From: Xanthostigma xanthostigma
Taxonomy: Eukaryota; Arthropoda; Insecta; Raphidioptera; Raphidiidae
DNA: 64,000 bases
Direction of reading: 5' to 3'
Assembly: GCA_963575645.1 (NCBI GenBank)
Contig: OY754470.1
Span: forward strand, 1,550,001 to 1,614,000
Part shown: positions 13,165-24,764 of the stretch, piece by piece
Numbering within the stretch: position 1 is the stretch's first letter
Layout: each line of letters starts with the position of its first letter
The notes under the pieces: generated by a model
Told to the model about the DNA's origin: nothing
The model's input: only the letters and a program-made list of their open reading frames with translations
Database searches by the model: none
Made by a program: the position numbers and the translations under genes

Positions 13165-13631
13165 TATTGAAATTATGATTTGTAATCTATATTATGCAAT
13201 CGGTTGATTTTATGAAACTTATAAAACCGATGCGGCGCACAAACAGCTAGGAGTGGCTTGATGTAACTATGGAGAGTTCGGGGGCCCGTTATGGGTCCAT
13301 GCGATTCTTTAAGACGAATGTTACCCTCTGTATTAGGAGAGATAACACACGGCGTGCAGGAAAATAGGACACTAAACATGAAATACGATTGTGAGGCTCG
13401 AGAATGGCAGCAATGCGACGACGGTGTTAGACGCCTCAACCTCCATCTACCTACCTACTCTATGTAGCTCTATGTGCAGAGATCGACACAATACGTATAC
13501 CGTGTGCCGAAACACGAGTATAAATGCAAGAAAGTGTTTCATGAAATTTCGAGGAACATGAAAATGAAGAACAAACAACACTACTGAAAAACGCATATAA
13601 AAGCAACACGACAGAAATGAAACTACTCAAC

Positions 13632-14060
13632 AATAAATAAAATTATCGACCAATTTTTCAGACAATATATTAACAAACAATATAAAAAAATTAATACATT
13701 AACGTTTCGATCCGGATTTGGATCTTCTTCAGAACGGATCTAAAAATATAAAAAAATAATTAATAATTAGTTTCTATTTACTTTGAATGGAATTCGTGAT
13801 AGATATTTTTAAAATATAAATATTTTTTTTTTTCAATATTTATATTTTAAAAATATCTATCACGAATTCCATTCAAAGTAAATAGAAACTAATTATTAAT
13901 TATTTTTTTATATTTTTAGATCCGTTCTGAAGAAGATCCAAATCCGGATCGAAACGTTAATGTATTAATTTTTTTATATTGTTTGTTAATATATTGTCTG
14001 AAAAATTGGTCGATAATTTTATTTATTGAAGAGTTCTAATCAGACGTTAATCAAAGATTT
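13632..14060. repeat. Perfect 193-bp inverted repeat with a hammerhead-like motif
   Basis: Arms 13632-13824 and 13835-14027 are exact reverse complements by eye, separated by a 10-bp T-rich loop. The right arm continues to about 14060 (AATCAGACGTTAATCAAAGA). Each arm holds a compact RNA-like core. On the + strand, CTGAAGA (13927-13933) is followed by one A, a GATCC/GGATC stem (13935-13939 with 13946-13950) and GAAA (13951-13954). Five further copies or fragments of the family lie in the window. Inverted head-to-head copies are usual for Penelope-like retroelements, but no protein is present to confirm that class. Confidence 0.85.
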
Positions 14061-15900
14061 GAAACTACTCAACCCTAAATTGTAGGGCAAACCAAACGTG
14101 CCGCGTGGCTCATAAGTAGTACGTCAGTGGCAAACTTACTCTCTATAACACATAACAGCAATCAAGAAAACCAGCGCTAGAAAACTAGTATGCAAATCTA
14201 GCAAGAAATCTAGCAGCGATTCTAGCCTCGTGTGCAGCGACCTTAATATTCTTAATGGCTCCGCTATAGTGACACATCGTAGATTGGCTGACGGCAATCT
14301 TAAAAATGACATACGGTATGTGCGTAGGGATGTTGCATAACATACTATGTGCATCTAGTGGTTATTTACATAGCGATCAGAGCACTAAACCCACGGTACG
14401 TGAGCTAGCACACGTACTTAATTTAAACTACACACATCTTCAGAACATTCACATGTGTACATCTCGAGTTTACTTGTATCCAGTGGCGTCCGTCCCATCA
14501 AACGAGCTATTAAAATTATCACTTTATAAAAGGGACAAAATTCACACGCAGTCTAGTAATTGCTTTTTTAAAATTTATCGGACAACTTGAAGAAGCTGTC
14601 CATAAACCTCGCAACGCTATTTTTTCTATATTCGGACTCCCGCTCTCTCTATCTCTCCCCTAGTCCCAATGTTGTGAACTTCGCTACAATATATCGTGCA
14701 CCTAATTAAACATTAAAACACTTTTTTTAATAAATGTCCTTTTAAAAGAACGGTAGGTTCAAATGGGTTAAAAGCTTTCCGCGAGAAGTTTAAATAATGA
14801 TATCTCGCGACAAGTTTTTAAGTCAGATCAACAATGATAATAAAATGAATTTATTTGTTTGGTTTTTTGTTATTTTCTTCACTTTAGTACATTGTTGTGT
14901 TATTTTTAAGTATAAACTGAAAATTCAAGGGGTATAGTCATCTCATCTTGGAACTGGGTTTTTGTATTACATAGTTCTACAATCTCAGTTCGAAGATTTC
15001 AGTCAAATTCACATGTTTTTAGATCAAATCTTGCATTTGAGTTTAGAGTCACTTTGACATATCCGATTCTTTTTGAAATTTTCGTATTCCGATGACAATA
15101 TACGAGCCAATCGTTTTTAGAATTAAATAATTTTAGCTAGAATAATTCAAACAAATAATTCAAAACGAATCTTTGATTAAATATCATCTTTAAATATATT
15201 CATAATAACTTTTTTGTTAAAATAATGTCTTTTTGCAGCGAAAACGAACCCCTACAAAAAATAAACGCAACGCTTTTTACGCAAAGAAATAGACTGCAAG
15301 ACTGGTGACGCGCCATCAGCGATATCCCTTGAGAATGCGAAGTTTATTAGAGATGAGAGAATGGGTGGAGAAGATCAGATTTAAAAATGATGTCGTTCTC
15401 TTAAAAAAATGTATACTTTGTAAAGTATGTATGGCTTGAGGATGAAAAGAATTCGAAGTCATGCAGAGCAAAGTAAAGCTTCGTTTTACAGAAGAAGATG
15501 TACACATGTTTTATCATTAAATGCCGGAGTTTTTTTTAAAGATAAATTATTAATCAGTAAAAATGTTCTGTGCTCGAGACTTTTAAGTGGCCTATTGAAT
15601 TCCCTGGTTGCTTAAAGAGACGGTTTGTGTGATGAATTAAAATCATTTGGGTGTATAATGATTTCAATTACACGGTCTGGTGATGCGACATAATATTAAT
15701 GTAACTATTAAATAATTAGAAGTTCCTTTGATTTTTAAATCGAATAATTGTACATTAAATGTACTGTAAGAGTTTGTTAATTTTTATTTAATTTGCAATA
15801 GATACTGTTGTTAGTTCTTTATATTTAAAACACAAATATTTTTCTTTAGACAGTCCAGGTTCCAAATCGCCAAGTTCCAGTGAACAATATAGCTTTTATA
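14061..15900. other. No gene seen; one MITE end
   Basis: Bases about 14163-14249 hold a decayed transposon end. Read on the minus strand it is GGTCGCTGCACACGAGG-type sequence, related to the ends of the element at 32890-33230. The remaining short frames have no recognisable motif. Confidence 0.45.
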
Positions 15901-15960
15901 ATGTCCGTAAAGTTAACTTTTGTAACAATTACTATTATTTTATTCAACATATTTATTAAC
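15901..15960 (+). CDS. Candidate signal-peptide exon (orphan)
   Basis: ATG at 15901 opens a 20-codon frame, MSVKLTFVTITIILFNIFIN, ending exactly at a GTAAGT donor (15961) in phase 0. The peptide has a lysine followed by a long hydrophobic core, as in the signal peptide of a small secreted protein (odorant-binding or immune peptide genes often begin this way). I found no convincing second exon downstream. The nearest AG-bounded frame (about 16043) gives a short unrecognisable peptide that soon stops. It may be a real first exon, a pseudogene remnant or chance. Confidence 0.25.
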
Positions 15961-16527
15961 GTAAGTTTGTAACATGAATATTATTTAGTTCAACATATTT
16001 ATTGTTTAAGTTTTTTTTTTTAACATGAACACTACTTTCTAGTTCATACGCTCCGCTGCCATCTTGCCTCTGTTTCTCTACATGACAACCAGGGTACACC
16101 AGTGGCGGCGTGACTTTTTAAGACGTGGTGTTACACTTTTAACATTAGCGCTCTGCTAACTTTTCGTTAAGCTAGCAGAACATGAATTTTTGCAATATGT
16201 ATGGGAGCATTTAATTTCGCAATAGGGCATTTAAATAGCCTTTAATGAGCCTTAATTAATCAGTGCTAGAAATAGTTGTTCTGCTACAACTACTCTGCTA
16301 ACTTTACGGACATGCTTTTAGAAGTTATATATGACAATGCCATTTTTCAATAGCTTCCACTCAGTTTTTTCAAAAATTTGATTAGCTGACCAAATCTAAT
16401 AAAAAAGCTCTTTGCAAAAAATTTCCTTTTATTAAATAAGTCTGATAATATTGTTTATTTTTCTAATACATATCATATTATATTTAAAAGTTTGTATAGG
16501 ACAAATCTGAAGCTGTTTATCTGTATA

Positions 16528-16990
16528 CTAGCATCCCGGCCCGGCTTCGTCCGGATTTGTACATTATATATTAAAGGTAGACATATTAGGTTGTCGCGAA
16601 CTTTTTTATTCTAACAATAATGTATGTCCATCCTGAAGATTCATTGAGAATATTGGTGAAACAAATTTTGAAATCAGATGAGTAGTTTTGGAGATTACCT
16701 CCTACATCCAAACTTACAAACTTTAACTCTTTATAATATTATGGGAGGCGGACAATTTTTGGATTATATATTTTTTATATAAGAAATTCAAAAATAAAAT
16801 ATTAAACAAATTTTGTCGGAAAATTAAAAAAAAAAATCTGGATCTCAACAACAGCGCCACCTACCGGGTCCAACTATAGCTAAGAACCATTCAGGTGACC
16901 CCATAAGTACAAAAAATCATCAAAATCGGTAAAGCCGTTTAGGTGGAAAAGAATTAGGAACACACGCTCACCGGAATTTTATATATAAAT
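16528..16990 (-). mobile_element. Non-autonomous Helitron
   Basis: Read on the minus strand the element ends CCGGACGAAGCCGGGCCGGG, then ATGCTAG followed by T, a hairpin plus CTAG end. The interior (ACAGCGCCACCTACCGGGTC; AAAATCGGTAAAGCCGTTTA) is typical of lepidopteran non-autonomous Helitrons. The 5' end lies in the AT-rich stretch near 16980-16990. No protein is encoded. Confidence 0.6.
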
Positions 16991-17010
16991 ATAAACAATT
17001 AAACTTATCT

Positions 17011-18783
17011 TAGTCCAGTCGGTGGAGATAAAAAGCTCCAGAAATTCGCAAACAGGCTGAATTTTTTTTTATAAGTAGTTTAAACTGTACTGATTGAAAT
17101 AAAAAAAAGTTCATTCGTCTATCGATTTCCCAAAGTAAAAAAAAAAATTGAAAATCATTTTGATTTTCAAATTTCTTTGATATTTTGAAATGTAAAAAAG
17201 ATAGGAAGAAATAAAAAATACCTCGTTATAGAAGACGTTTTTTTCTATAAAAAAGATATCTTATACTTTTTTCGTCCGACTTATTGTTTACCTGCAAAAA
17301 ATTTGATAAACTATGTATCTATTTTACGAACAGGATTCTCGGCTAGCCATGCAAGAACCTACTTTTTCGTGTCCGTCGTATTGAATTATAATATTTTACA
17401 TACTTATAGGGTAATAAAATAAAAATTCAAATAGCCTATCTTCAAGTAGAAAATCTGAACTTTTCAATGGTGTAGTTATTCTTTTTTTGAATAAAATATC
17501 ATGTATAAAAATGCAAGTATAGATATATATTTGAATCGAAAATCGAGCGTTGCAATAATATTTTTTTTTAAACATAAAGAAAAGTCGTAATTTTTTTTTG
17601 AACCTGGTAAACTATTTTTTAGATGTTCTTTTTCATAAATAAAAATTCCTGACCATAAATCTTATCTCGTTATTAAATACGGCCCTTGTTACTATTTTCA
17701 ATTTTTTCGGAATCTTGAATTCACTGGAAAAAATATTTTTAAACCTCTGTAACACGATGAAAACTTAACGGATTTCAATGTATATTTTTTTTTAAATCGT
17801 AGATATAATTAAGTGTATTAAGAATCACTAAGTATAAATTTGTTAAGTTTTCAAAATTTTTTAATATTAACGATTTTTCATCCATAAAGAGAAAACAGAC
17901 ATTTTTTTGGTTTTTCGTCTGTATCTTTTTATATCGTTGAATATAAAATTTCATACTATTACATTACGAAGATAAATACTCAAGGAATAGAATGTGATAT
18001 GTGGCTAGGTAAGAAAATATCTAGGTAAAAAATACAATGGAAATTAAAACAGGTAAACAAATCTTTGATTAACGTCTGATTAGAACTCTTCAATAAATAA
18101 AATTATCGACCAATTTTTCCATGACTACTTAATAAAAAATTGTTTGTTATTATTTTTCATTATTTTGATAATCATTAATAATTTTGAAAGATTTTATAAA
18201 AAGCTAATTAGAATTAATATCTCAAAAATGGTGCATTTTATAGGAAAATCATTAGAGACCTTTTTTCTTTAGAATTGTCCAAAAAATCTAAAAAAATTGG
18301 TTCACGCCAAAAACAAAAAAATTTTATTTTCCGAATTTTGTTTGCAAATTTTGAAATTTTTTTTTGAAAATTTAGTTTTTTTTATAAATTTTTTATTTGG
18401 AATATTTAGAATATGCATTTCTAGACAAATAGTGTTATAAAAATTTTAGTAAAATTTAATGATTCTTGCTTCTGCAAAGTGATTTATTTGCTTGTTTGCC
18501 GACGCAAGATGGCTTACTAACTTTCCGAATTTTTTCCAGGTAAACTATAGCTCTGACGAAAAAAGTACAAGATATCTTTTTTATAGAAAAAAATGTCCAC
18601 AAGGTAGTATTTTTTATTTATCTCTATCTTCAAAATTTTTTTTGACTTTAGGAAATCGATAGACGAATGAACTTTTTTCTATTTCAATCAGTACACTTTA
18701 AACTAGGTACTCATAAAAAAAGTTTGAGTCTGTTTGCGAAATTCTAGAGCTTTTGGTTTAAAATTGTTTCACCGACTGGACTA
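17011..18783. mobile_element. Long-TIR DNA element, about 1.77 kb, no coding capacity
   Basis: The left end reads TAGTCCAGTCGGTG and the right end CACCGACTGGACTA, perfect 12-14 bp termini. Inside them both ends stay inverted-repeat related, though diverged, for about 250 bp (TTCGCAAACAG, GTTCATTCGTCTATCGATTT and TATAAAAAAGATATCTT all recur inverted). TCT flanks both sides (17008-17010 and 18784-18786), a possible 3-bp target duplication. The interior is AT-rich with no open frame, and has been invaded near 18058 by a fragment of the 13.6-kb family. Superfamily uncertain. Confidence 0.75.
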
Positions 18784-20091
18784 TCTATTTTATGTCTTTA
18801 GATAATTTTGCAAATATTCTTGCCCTTATAAAATTCGACAGGGTTAGTGTAGTATGAAAAACAATTACAAACATATCTGTAGTATTATCTATCGGTAATC
18901 AATAATTACGATATCGTGTGTAACTTGAATTTTTATGAATTAATTATTTTTTAAAAGATTAAAACAAACAGTTTTTTTATATTGAATGAATTACATCTAA
19001 TTAACATTTACGGGAATAGCTGTTTTATTTATAAACATTGTTATTCCATTACGACAAAATAATTACACAACAAAAAAAGAGATAATTGGGAAAATATACA
19101 GACAGAACGATACCATCGCATTATCGTGCCATAAAAAATATTACCTTGTTTATTTTATTCCATTTTATATTGTTGTAAGTTCGACACATACTGCGCTGCC
19201 GAACGATTCAATAACCTAAATTCAAACACGAACGAAACACTAGGTATATTAGCTTGTACATATACATAGATATACATTTTTTTATTTTTATAGTTTTTTA
19301 TGTTAATATTACATAAACACAAATTGTGAAAGTGAATTAAGGGAAGGTATTCATTTTATTGTAACGCATGAATCCGACCGTACAACATATTAATTTGATA
19401 GCGGTTGCTATGTAATTGCTAACATAGAATAAAAAAAAGAATATCATTTTTTTAAACATGGATTTGTGATTGCACAGTTTCGACAGGTTTCGAATTGTTT
19501 GTTTGTAGTTATTATAAAAGGTAGGCAAGGCAAGTTTTTGATAAAATTTTATTTAAAATTTTCAAATATATTCTATGACGATACTTACCTTGAACTATAT
19601 TTAAAAAAAATGTAATTTTTATTCCCTAAAAAAGTTCCCTCGTATATAACAAACAGTATTGGGCGGAGTTTAGGCCAAATGTAATGTCAAATCCGCCATT
19701 TTTTATATGTGTAGCAATACTAATAGCATATAAAATGTAATGCGTTTATGGTTTAAATTTCTGTCACCAGATGTGTCATTTTATGTTAAATTCCAATAGT
19801 GACAGTGTGATCAAATTCGGTCTAGTTGTTCTTGAATTGAGCGGAAATACACAAACTGACAAACAGCTTGACACAAAAATTGTCACTTAATTTAGCCCAG
19901 CTATTCTATAAACATCAAATTTAAACTTCGGTAAAAATTTAAATTTTGTTGTAAAAAAGATTATATTTTATTTTAATTGATTTATTAATCCATACTATTT
20001 TTAATTTCAGAAAAAAACACACAAATTTCGACAGAAAAATGGTATAATAAGCCTATTCACAATTTAAATTTTGCACCGTTGCTAAGTCAAA
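18784..20091. other. Region upstream of the ionotropic receptor
   Basis: No coding sequence recognised. A polypyrimidine run and acceptor-like AG at about 20009-20010 (TTTTTAATTTCAG) lie 97 bp before the receptor ATG. The receptor transcript could therefore have an upstream non-coding exon, but no donor can be assigned. Confidence 0.35.
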
Positions 20092-20106
20092 GTGAAAAGA
20101 ACTGAA

Positions 20107-22053
20107 ATGTCAGATATTATGTGTTATAAAATAGCTTTAATATGCTTTGTAGTCTCATTGCATACTTCTAAGACATCTAAACTTTTTGAATTTACGTCTA
20201 ATAACGAAATAGAAATACGAGATTCATCAACTGCTTGTGTGATTGAAATAAGTAGGACACATTTTTTTGATGACAAATATATAAATGTGTCACCGACCAC
20301 CGTCAAAACAGGGGCAGCTTTTCAAACAATGAAATTTACCGACAGGATGTTATTAGAGCAATTATTTGCTGAAAATAAATGGGGTATTTCGATAGAATAC
20401 TCTACGTCTCCTGCAATCACAGAAGAACACTTCTTAACTTTAGCTGATGCTTACATTATACAAATTTATTCATCCGAAGAATTATTGCAAAGCATTAAAC
20501 ATTTATCCACCAATCCATCTTGGAATCCTCATGCAAAATTTTTAGTTTTTACGAACAATTATATAGAAATGGACAACATAAAAATACTTTTCCAAATGTT
20601 ATGGGAAAAACAAATTATAAACGTTATTATCATGATTCCCATATCGACGGAGAGCCTTTCTTTGAATCTATATACAATTTTTCCTTTTGATAAAGACAAA
20701 TGTGGTAATGAAATTGATGAAGTTTTCCAAATTGCTGACTGTACTGAAGGAAATATAACAATTTTAAATGAACTGTATCCCAATAAAGTTCCTAAAAACT
20801 TGAACGGATGTCCTGTAAGGATACATGCAGTCGTATGGCCTCCCTACGTATTCAGATCCCAAGACGGTTTGAATGTTGATTTTGAAAAACTAGGGAGCGA
20901 TATTCATTTGATTGGTTTAATATCTCAACAAATGAACTTTGTACCTATGTACCAAGTGTCTTCAACTGATGGTGATTTTGGCACTATCGACTTAGAAAAT
21001 AGAACAGCAACGGGTATGTTGGAAAGTATTTTAAATGGAAAAGTTAACATGGCTATTGGATCAATAGCTTCTACAAACAAAAGACATTTATTGTTTGATT
21101 ACACTTTTCCGTATTCAAATGAACAAATGACTTTCTGTGTTCCTAGAGCTCAGAAAAAAGCGAATTGGACGGGTATTGTATCAGTGTTCAATACAGAAGC
21201 ATGGCTGCTTATTGTATTATCGTATGCGATAACATCGATAGCAATTTGGATGTCAGCAATAAGAGATAATAAGGAATTGAATTCGTACAGGACATTAGCA
21301 GGAAGTTTTTCAAATTTGGTTGCCATCTTTTTTGAAGTCGGTTTGAATCATCCAAAAACCGTTCATGTCAGATTTATATACATACTTTTTTTAGTCTTAA
21401 GCATTCATATCACAGCCGTCTACAAATCTGAATTGAAAAGTATATTGACTAGCGCAAAATACGAAAAACAAATTGAAAATATTGATGACGCGTTATCCCA
21501 TAATTTAAGATTTGGATATTATTGGTCAGGTGGTAGATATTTCAAAAGTGCGAACGATTCAACATTTGAAAGAATAGAAAAAGATGGATATATAGTCTGT
21601 AGAGATGCTTATGAATGCTTGGAAAGAGTAGCGTACAAAAGAGATTTAGCTTTCGCATTGCCGCGTATGTTTATGGAATACGCTTCCAAAAAGTACGTTG
21701 ACAAAGCAAATGAGCCGCTAATTTACTGTTTCAAAGATAACATAATAAATTTTCCAATCGAAATATTAGTATCAAAAGGTTATCCATTGCTTGGCAAACT
21801 AACTAAAGCTGTAATAAATATTCAAGAAATGGGACTACTTAAGCGGTGGGAAAACTTTTTCTCCATAATGCAAGACAACATCGCATCGAATAGCAGCGAC
21901 GACAGCGCTGTCTCGGAAGGTGTAATAACTGTTTGTCATTTATATAGTGCGTTCATACTATTGGGATCTGGCTTTTTAATTTCTTTATTGACATTTGGGT
22001 GTGAATATATCAATTTTAAAAGAAAAAGAATAAAAATTAAAGTTAAATATTAG
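20107..22053 (+). CDS. Divergent ionotropic receptor (IR), intronless
   Basis: Chemosensory ligand-gated cation channel of the iGluR-derived IR family, expected in sensory-neuron membranes. The open frame extends 15 bases upstream to a GTG, but the first ATG is at 20107, giving 648 residues. Visible features in ATG numbering: N-terminal signal-like segment (5-20); extended N-terminal region; ligand-binding S1 (about 235-350) with VWPPYVF and an arginine (326) where iGluRs bind the ligand carboxylate (RHLLFDYTFPY); TM1 about 363-383; pore/TM2 region about 400-415; TM3 about 422-440 leading into AVYKSELKSILTS; S2 (about 452-590); TM4 about 605-632; basic C-terminus. Having the whole frame in one exon fits the divergent IR clades (such as IR7d-like) rather than intron-rich antennal IRs; subfamily not assigned. 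No frameshifts or internal stops. An AATAAA lies near 22170. Confidence 0.88.
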   Translation: MSDIMCYKIALICFVVSLHTSKTSKLFEFTSNNEIEIRDSSTACVIEISRTHFFDDKYINVSPTTVKTGAAFQTMKFTDRMLLEQLFAENKWGISIEYSTSPAITEEHFLTLADAYIIQIYSSEELLQSIKHLSTNPSWNPHAKFLVFTNNYIEMDNIKILFQMLWEKQIINVIIMIPISTESLSLNLYTIFPFDKDKCGNEIDEVFQIADCTEGNITILNELYPNKVPKNLNGCPVRIHAVVWPPYVFRSQDGLNVDFEKLGSDIHLIGLISQQMNFVPMYQVSSTDGDFGTIDLENRTATGMLESILNGKVNMAIGSIASTNKRHLLFDYTFPYSNEQMTFCVPRAQKKANWTGIVSVFNTEAWLLIVLSYAITSIAIWMSAIRDNKELNSYRTLAGSFSNLVAIFFEVGLNHPKTVHVRFIYILFLVLSIHITAVYKSELKSILTSAKYEKQIENIDDALSHNLRFGYYWSGGRYFKSANDSTFERIEKDGYIVCRDAYECLERVAYKRDLAFALPRMFMEYASKKYVDKANEPLIYCFKDNIINFPIEILVSKGYPLLGKLTKAVINIQEMGLLKRWENFFSIMQDNIASNSSDDSAVSEGVITVCHLYSAFILLGSGFLISLLTFGCEYINFKRKRIKIKVKY

Positions 22054-22953
22054 ATAATTCGAAAAAAAATGTTAGTTCTATTTAAACTTTTGAATGGTGT
22101 AATTTATAATTATTATAGCCTATCAAAATGTTTTGATTTTTTTTATTTAGTAGATACCAGTAAATGGCGAGAAATAAATAACAGGTAATTAAATTGAAGT
22201 CTAGGAGTAGATACATATTCTACATATTGTAAATTACTGCACACTTTTGTAAAATCATAAATGCATTGATTTTACGACTTTTTTACGTACACAATAAACA
22301 TCGAGTGGAGAACGTATTTCATCAATTATGAAATTATTCCTAAAATTTCATTTCTAACTGATAAATAATTTTTCCTGTGTTTTTAATAATAATTAACAAA
22401 TCACCTTGCAAAAATATAATGTTATATCTATTAAACAAGAAAAACTTTTCAGAATTGAAAAGCTTAACTGAAATATTATATAAACAGTAATTTCAAATAG
22501 CTATAGAAATTTTCATAAAACCAGCTTTAGTATATTTTATAAATACAAAATTGGAAGGATAAAAACGTTAAGAGCACAGTCTGAATGTTACGGAACTTTT
22601 AAAACCTGTAAGTAATGTAGTTCAGAATGTGATTTTCCAAATCTTTCTTTAGTTTATTTCCTGTTAACCAGTGAGCTTAAACAGAGATCCTCTATTTTTG
22701 TTATTTTCTGATGATGCAAGAAGTTAATATTTTCTACTAATTTTGATATTCCTAAAATTTTTATTTATAAAAATACGCTGGCTTAAACACATCGGTACTC
22801 TGTTATAAAAAAAAAACAAAGCAAAACAAATATTTTTGTAAAAAATTGTAATTAGACGAGAACACACATTTGGTTTTTATGCTACGGAGTCCCAAACATA
22901 TGTGTATGGTTTATTTACCTGAAACAGTATACCTACAGTGAATATCATTGGCG
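22054..22953. other. 3' region of the receptor and spacer
   Basis: AT-rich, with several AATAAA-type signals; no coding sequence recognised. Confidence 0.5.
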
Positions 22954-23129
22954 CAATATATACACGAGTTTGATTGATCTGATAGCTATGGAAGTCATTA
23001 ATGCATTACAGAAAATCGTTCCACATAAAATGCATACGAACCTCCCTGGGATGCCCTCTCTATGTTGCATTTTATGTGGAAAGATTTTTAGTATTGCAGA
23101 CCATATCAACAAAACTCGAGTATATGTCA
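22954..23129. repeat. MITE, copy 1 of the family also in the cecropin intron
   Basis: Inverted arms run from ATATATACACGAGTTTGAT at the left to ATCAACAAAACTCGAGTATAT at the right. Inside are ATGCATTACAGAAAATCGTT and, inverted, GCATTTTATGTGGAAAGATT. Bases 25917-26110 share the same order and sequence. Non-coding. Confidence 0.7.
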
Positions 23130-23699
23130 TAGTCTTATAGTGAAAAAATGTCGGCGTTTAGTGAAAGTATATCGTAGTAGGTATATATATTATAACATGG
23201 TCAATTAAAAAAATATGAAAGGTTATAATATTACAAAATATTCCCAAAAACGTTTGTTGTAGTCGCCGATGACCTCAAATGTTGAGCGTCTATAATCTAC
23301 AATCTTTCTCTCTTTAAAGTTTGTTTCAATGCTACTTTTTTCTGAATTATATTAATATATTTAATAGGTAGGACTCTTGTTGTTAGTATTGCGTAGCTTC
23401 AAAAGTAGAAATGTGTTGAGAAACACTGTTTTAAACTGAATTGGAATGAAGAGAAAGTTTCTATGAAGCTGTTGATAAAATGTGTTTATCCACGAAGGAT
23501 TCAATAGTAAGGTGTCAAAGTAGAGCGAACTGTTGCAAGATGAAAGCTTATCGCACAAAACGTAACGCGGTCTATGCATAGCGCAGTTGTTAGAGTAATA
23601 GTTATGTAAAATGAATCTTAAATTGAAAAACCTGAACTAACACACATGCGATTCCGCCATTTTCTGATTATATTTGATACTTCTTTATGATAACGCCTA

Positions 23700-24260
23700 C
23701 CATAGTTGAATAGAATATATTAAATCCTCAAACTATAAAAAGCACGTCATATATCTTTAAGGCATACCCTTTTAAAAAATTTTGACGAAAACCTTTAAAA
23801 AAATGTGATTTTTGACGAAAACCAAAATCTTTCGGAACTTTGAAAAAATCATAATGCTTATAGAAAAAAAAACACGCTGAATCCAATGAGCACAAAGAAA
23901 CGTCTGTATGTCTTTTGGTTTAGAAGTTATTTGCGTTTATAGTTTTCAGAAAATCATATAAAACCTTCGATTGGCCGTAGTTTTCAAACTAAAAGAGATA
24001 CAGACGTTTGCTTACGCTCATTGAATTCAGCGCATTTTTTTCTGTAAGCATTCTCAATTTCAAAAGTATATTAAAGAATTCGATTTTTGCGATTTTTCCA
24101 AGACATACCCGTTTAAAAAAATGCGATTTTTGACGAAATCTGTCGGAACTTCATTATAATGCTTATAGAAAACACGCTGAATTCAATGAGTACAAACAAA
24201 CGTTTGTATATCTTTTGGTTCAGAAGTTATTTGCGTTTAAAGTCCCGTCACCGATTGCCC
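23700..24260. repeat. Complex direct and inverted repeat block
   Basis: A unit around TAATGCTTATAGAAA, ACACGCTGAAT, CAATGAG and TTTTGGTT(C/T)AGAAGTTATTTGCG appears directly at about 23850-23940 and 24150-24240. An inverted version lies between them (about 23985-24060, GTTTGCTTACGCTCATTGAA). It looks like nested or rearranged copies of one repeat. No gene. Confidence 0.6.
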
Positions 24261-24764
24261 TGCACGTATCGCTGACTGAGTTAAAGGTGGCGCAACTGGT
24301 TGCGCCGCCTGGCAGCCTTGTCTAATAAGGCCCTAACGGTACCGTAAATAGAGTGGTCGTAATATGAATAATAAAAATGTTGTATTCCTTCAAACTTACG
24401 GTACGTATAAAAAATATTACATTGATTAAGGATTTCCTGCCGAACTTGGAAAACCAGTGACCAGTAACGCAACAAAAAAAAAATGTGCATACAACTAAAT
24501 GGACGTGGTTTTCTCGCCGTAACGTAAAAATGCGGCTTCGTATTTTGTCATGTAAAAAATTCTGAAAAAATTAACAGCACTGTTATTCTGACATTGACAG
24601 TACAGAATGCACTTTTGCAACTTTTAAAAGACCTACCATAGCATTAATAAACGTTGAATAACCACAAAACAGTAATACTTTTTCTCTACGTACGATTCTT
24701 TAAGTATGTGAGCATCATTAGGAGATAATTAAAAAAACACTACAGAAAAAAAAATAAATAGTGT

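Noticed and set aside
15901..16160. Joining the 15901 exon to an AG-bounded frame at about 16043
   Set aside because: The joined peptide has no secreted-protein character after the signal segment and stops after about 38 codons; the acceptor is one of many AG sites.
20092..20106. GTG at 20092 as start of the ionotropic receptor
   Set aside because: A nuclear animal gene is expected to start at ATG; the first ATG in frame is at 20107 and leads directly into a signal-like segment.
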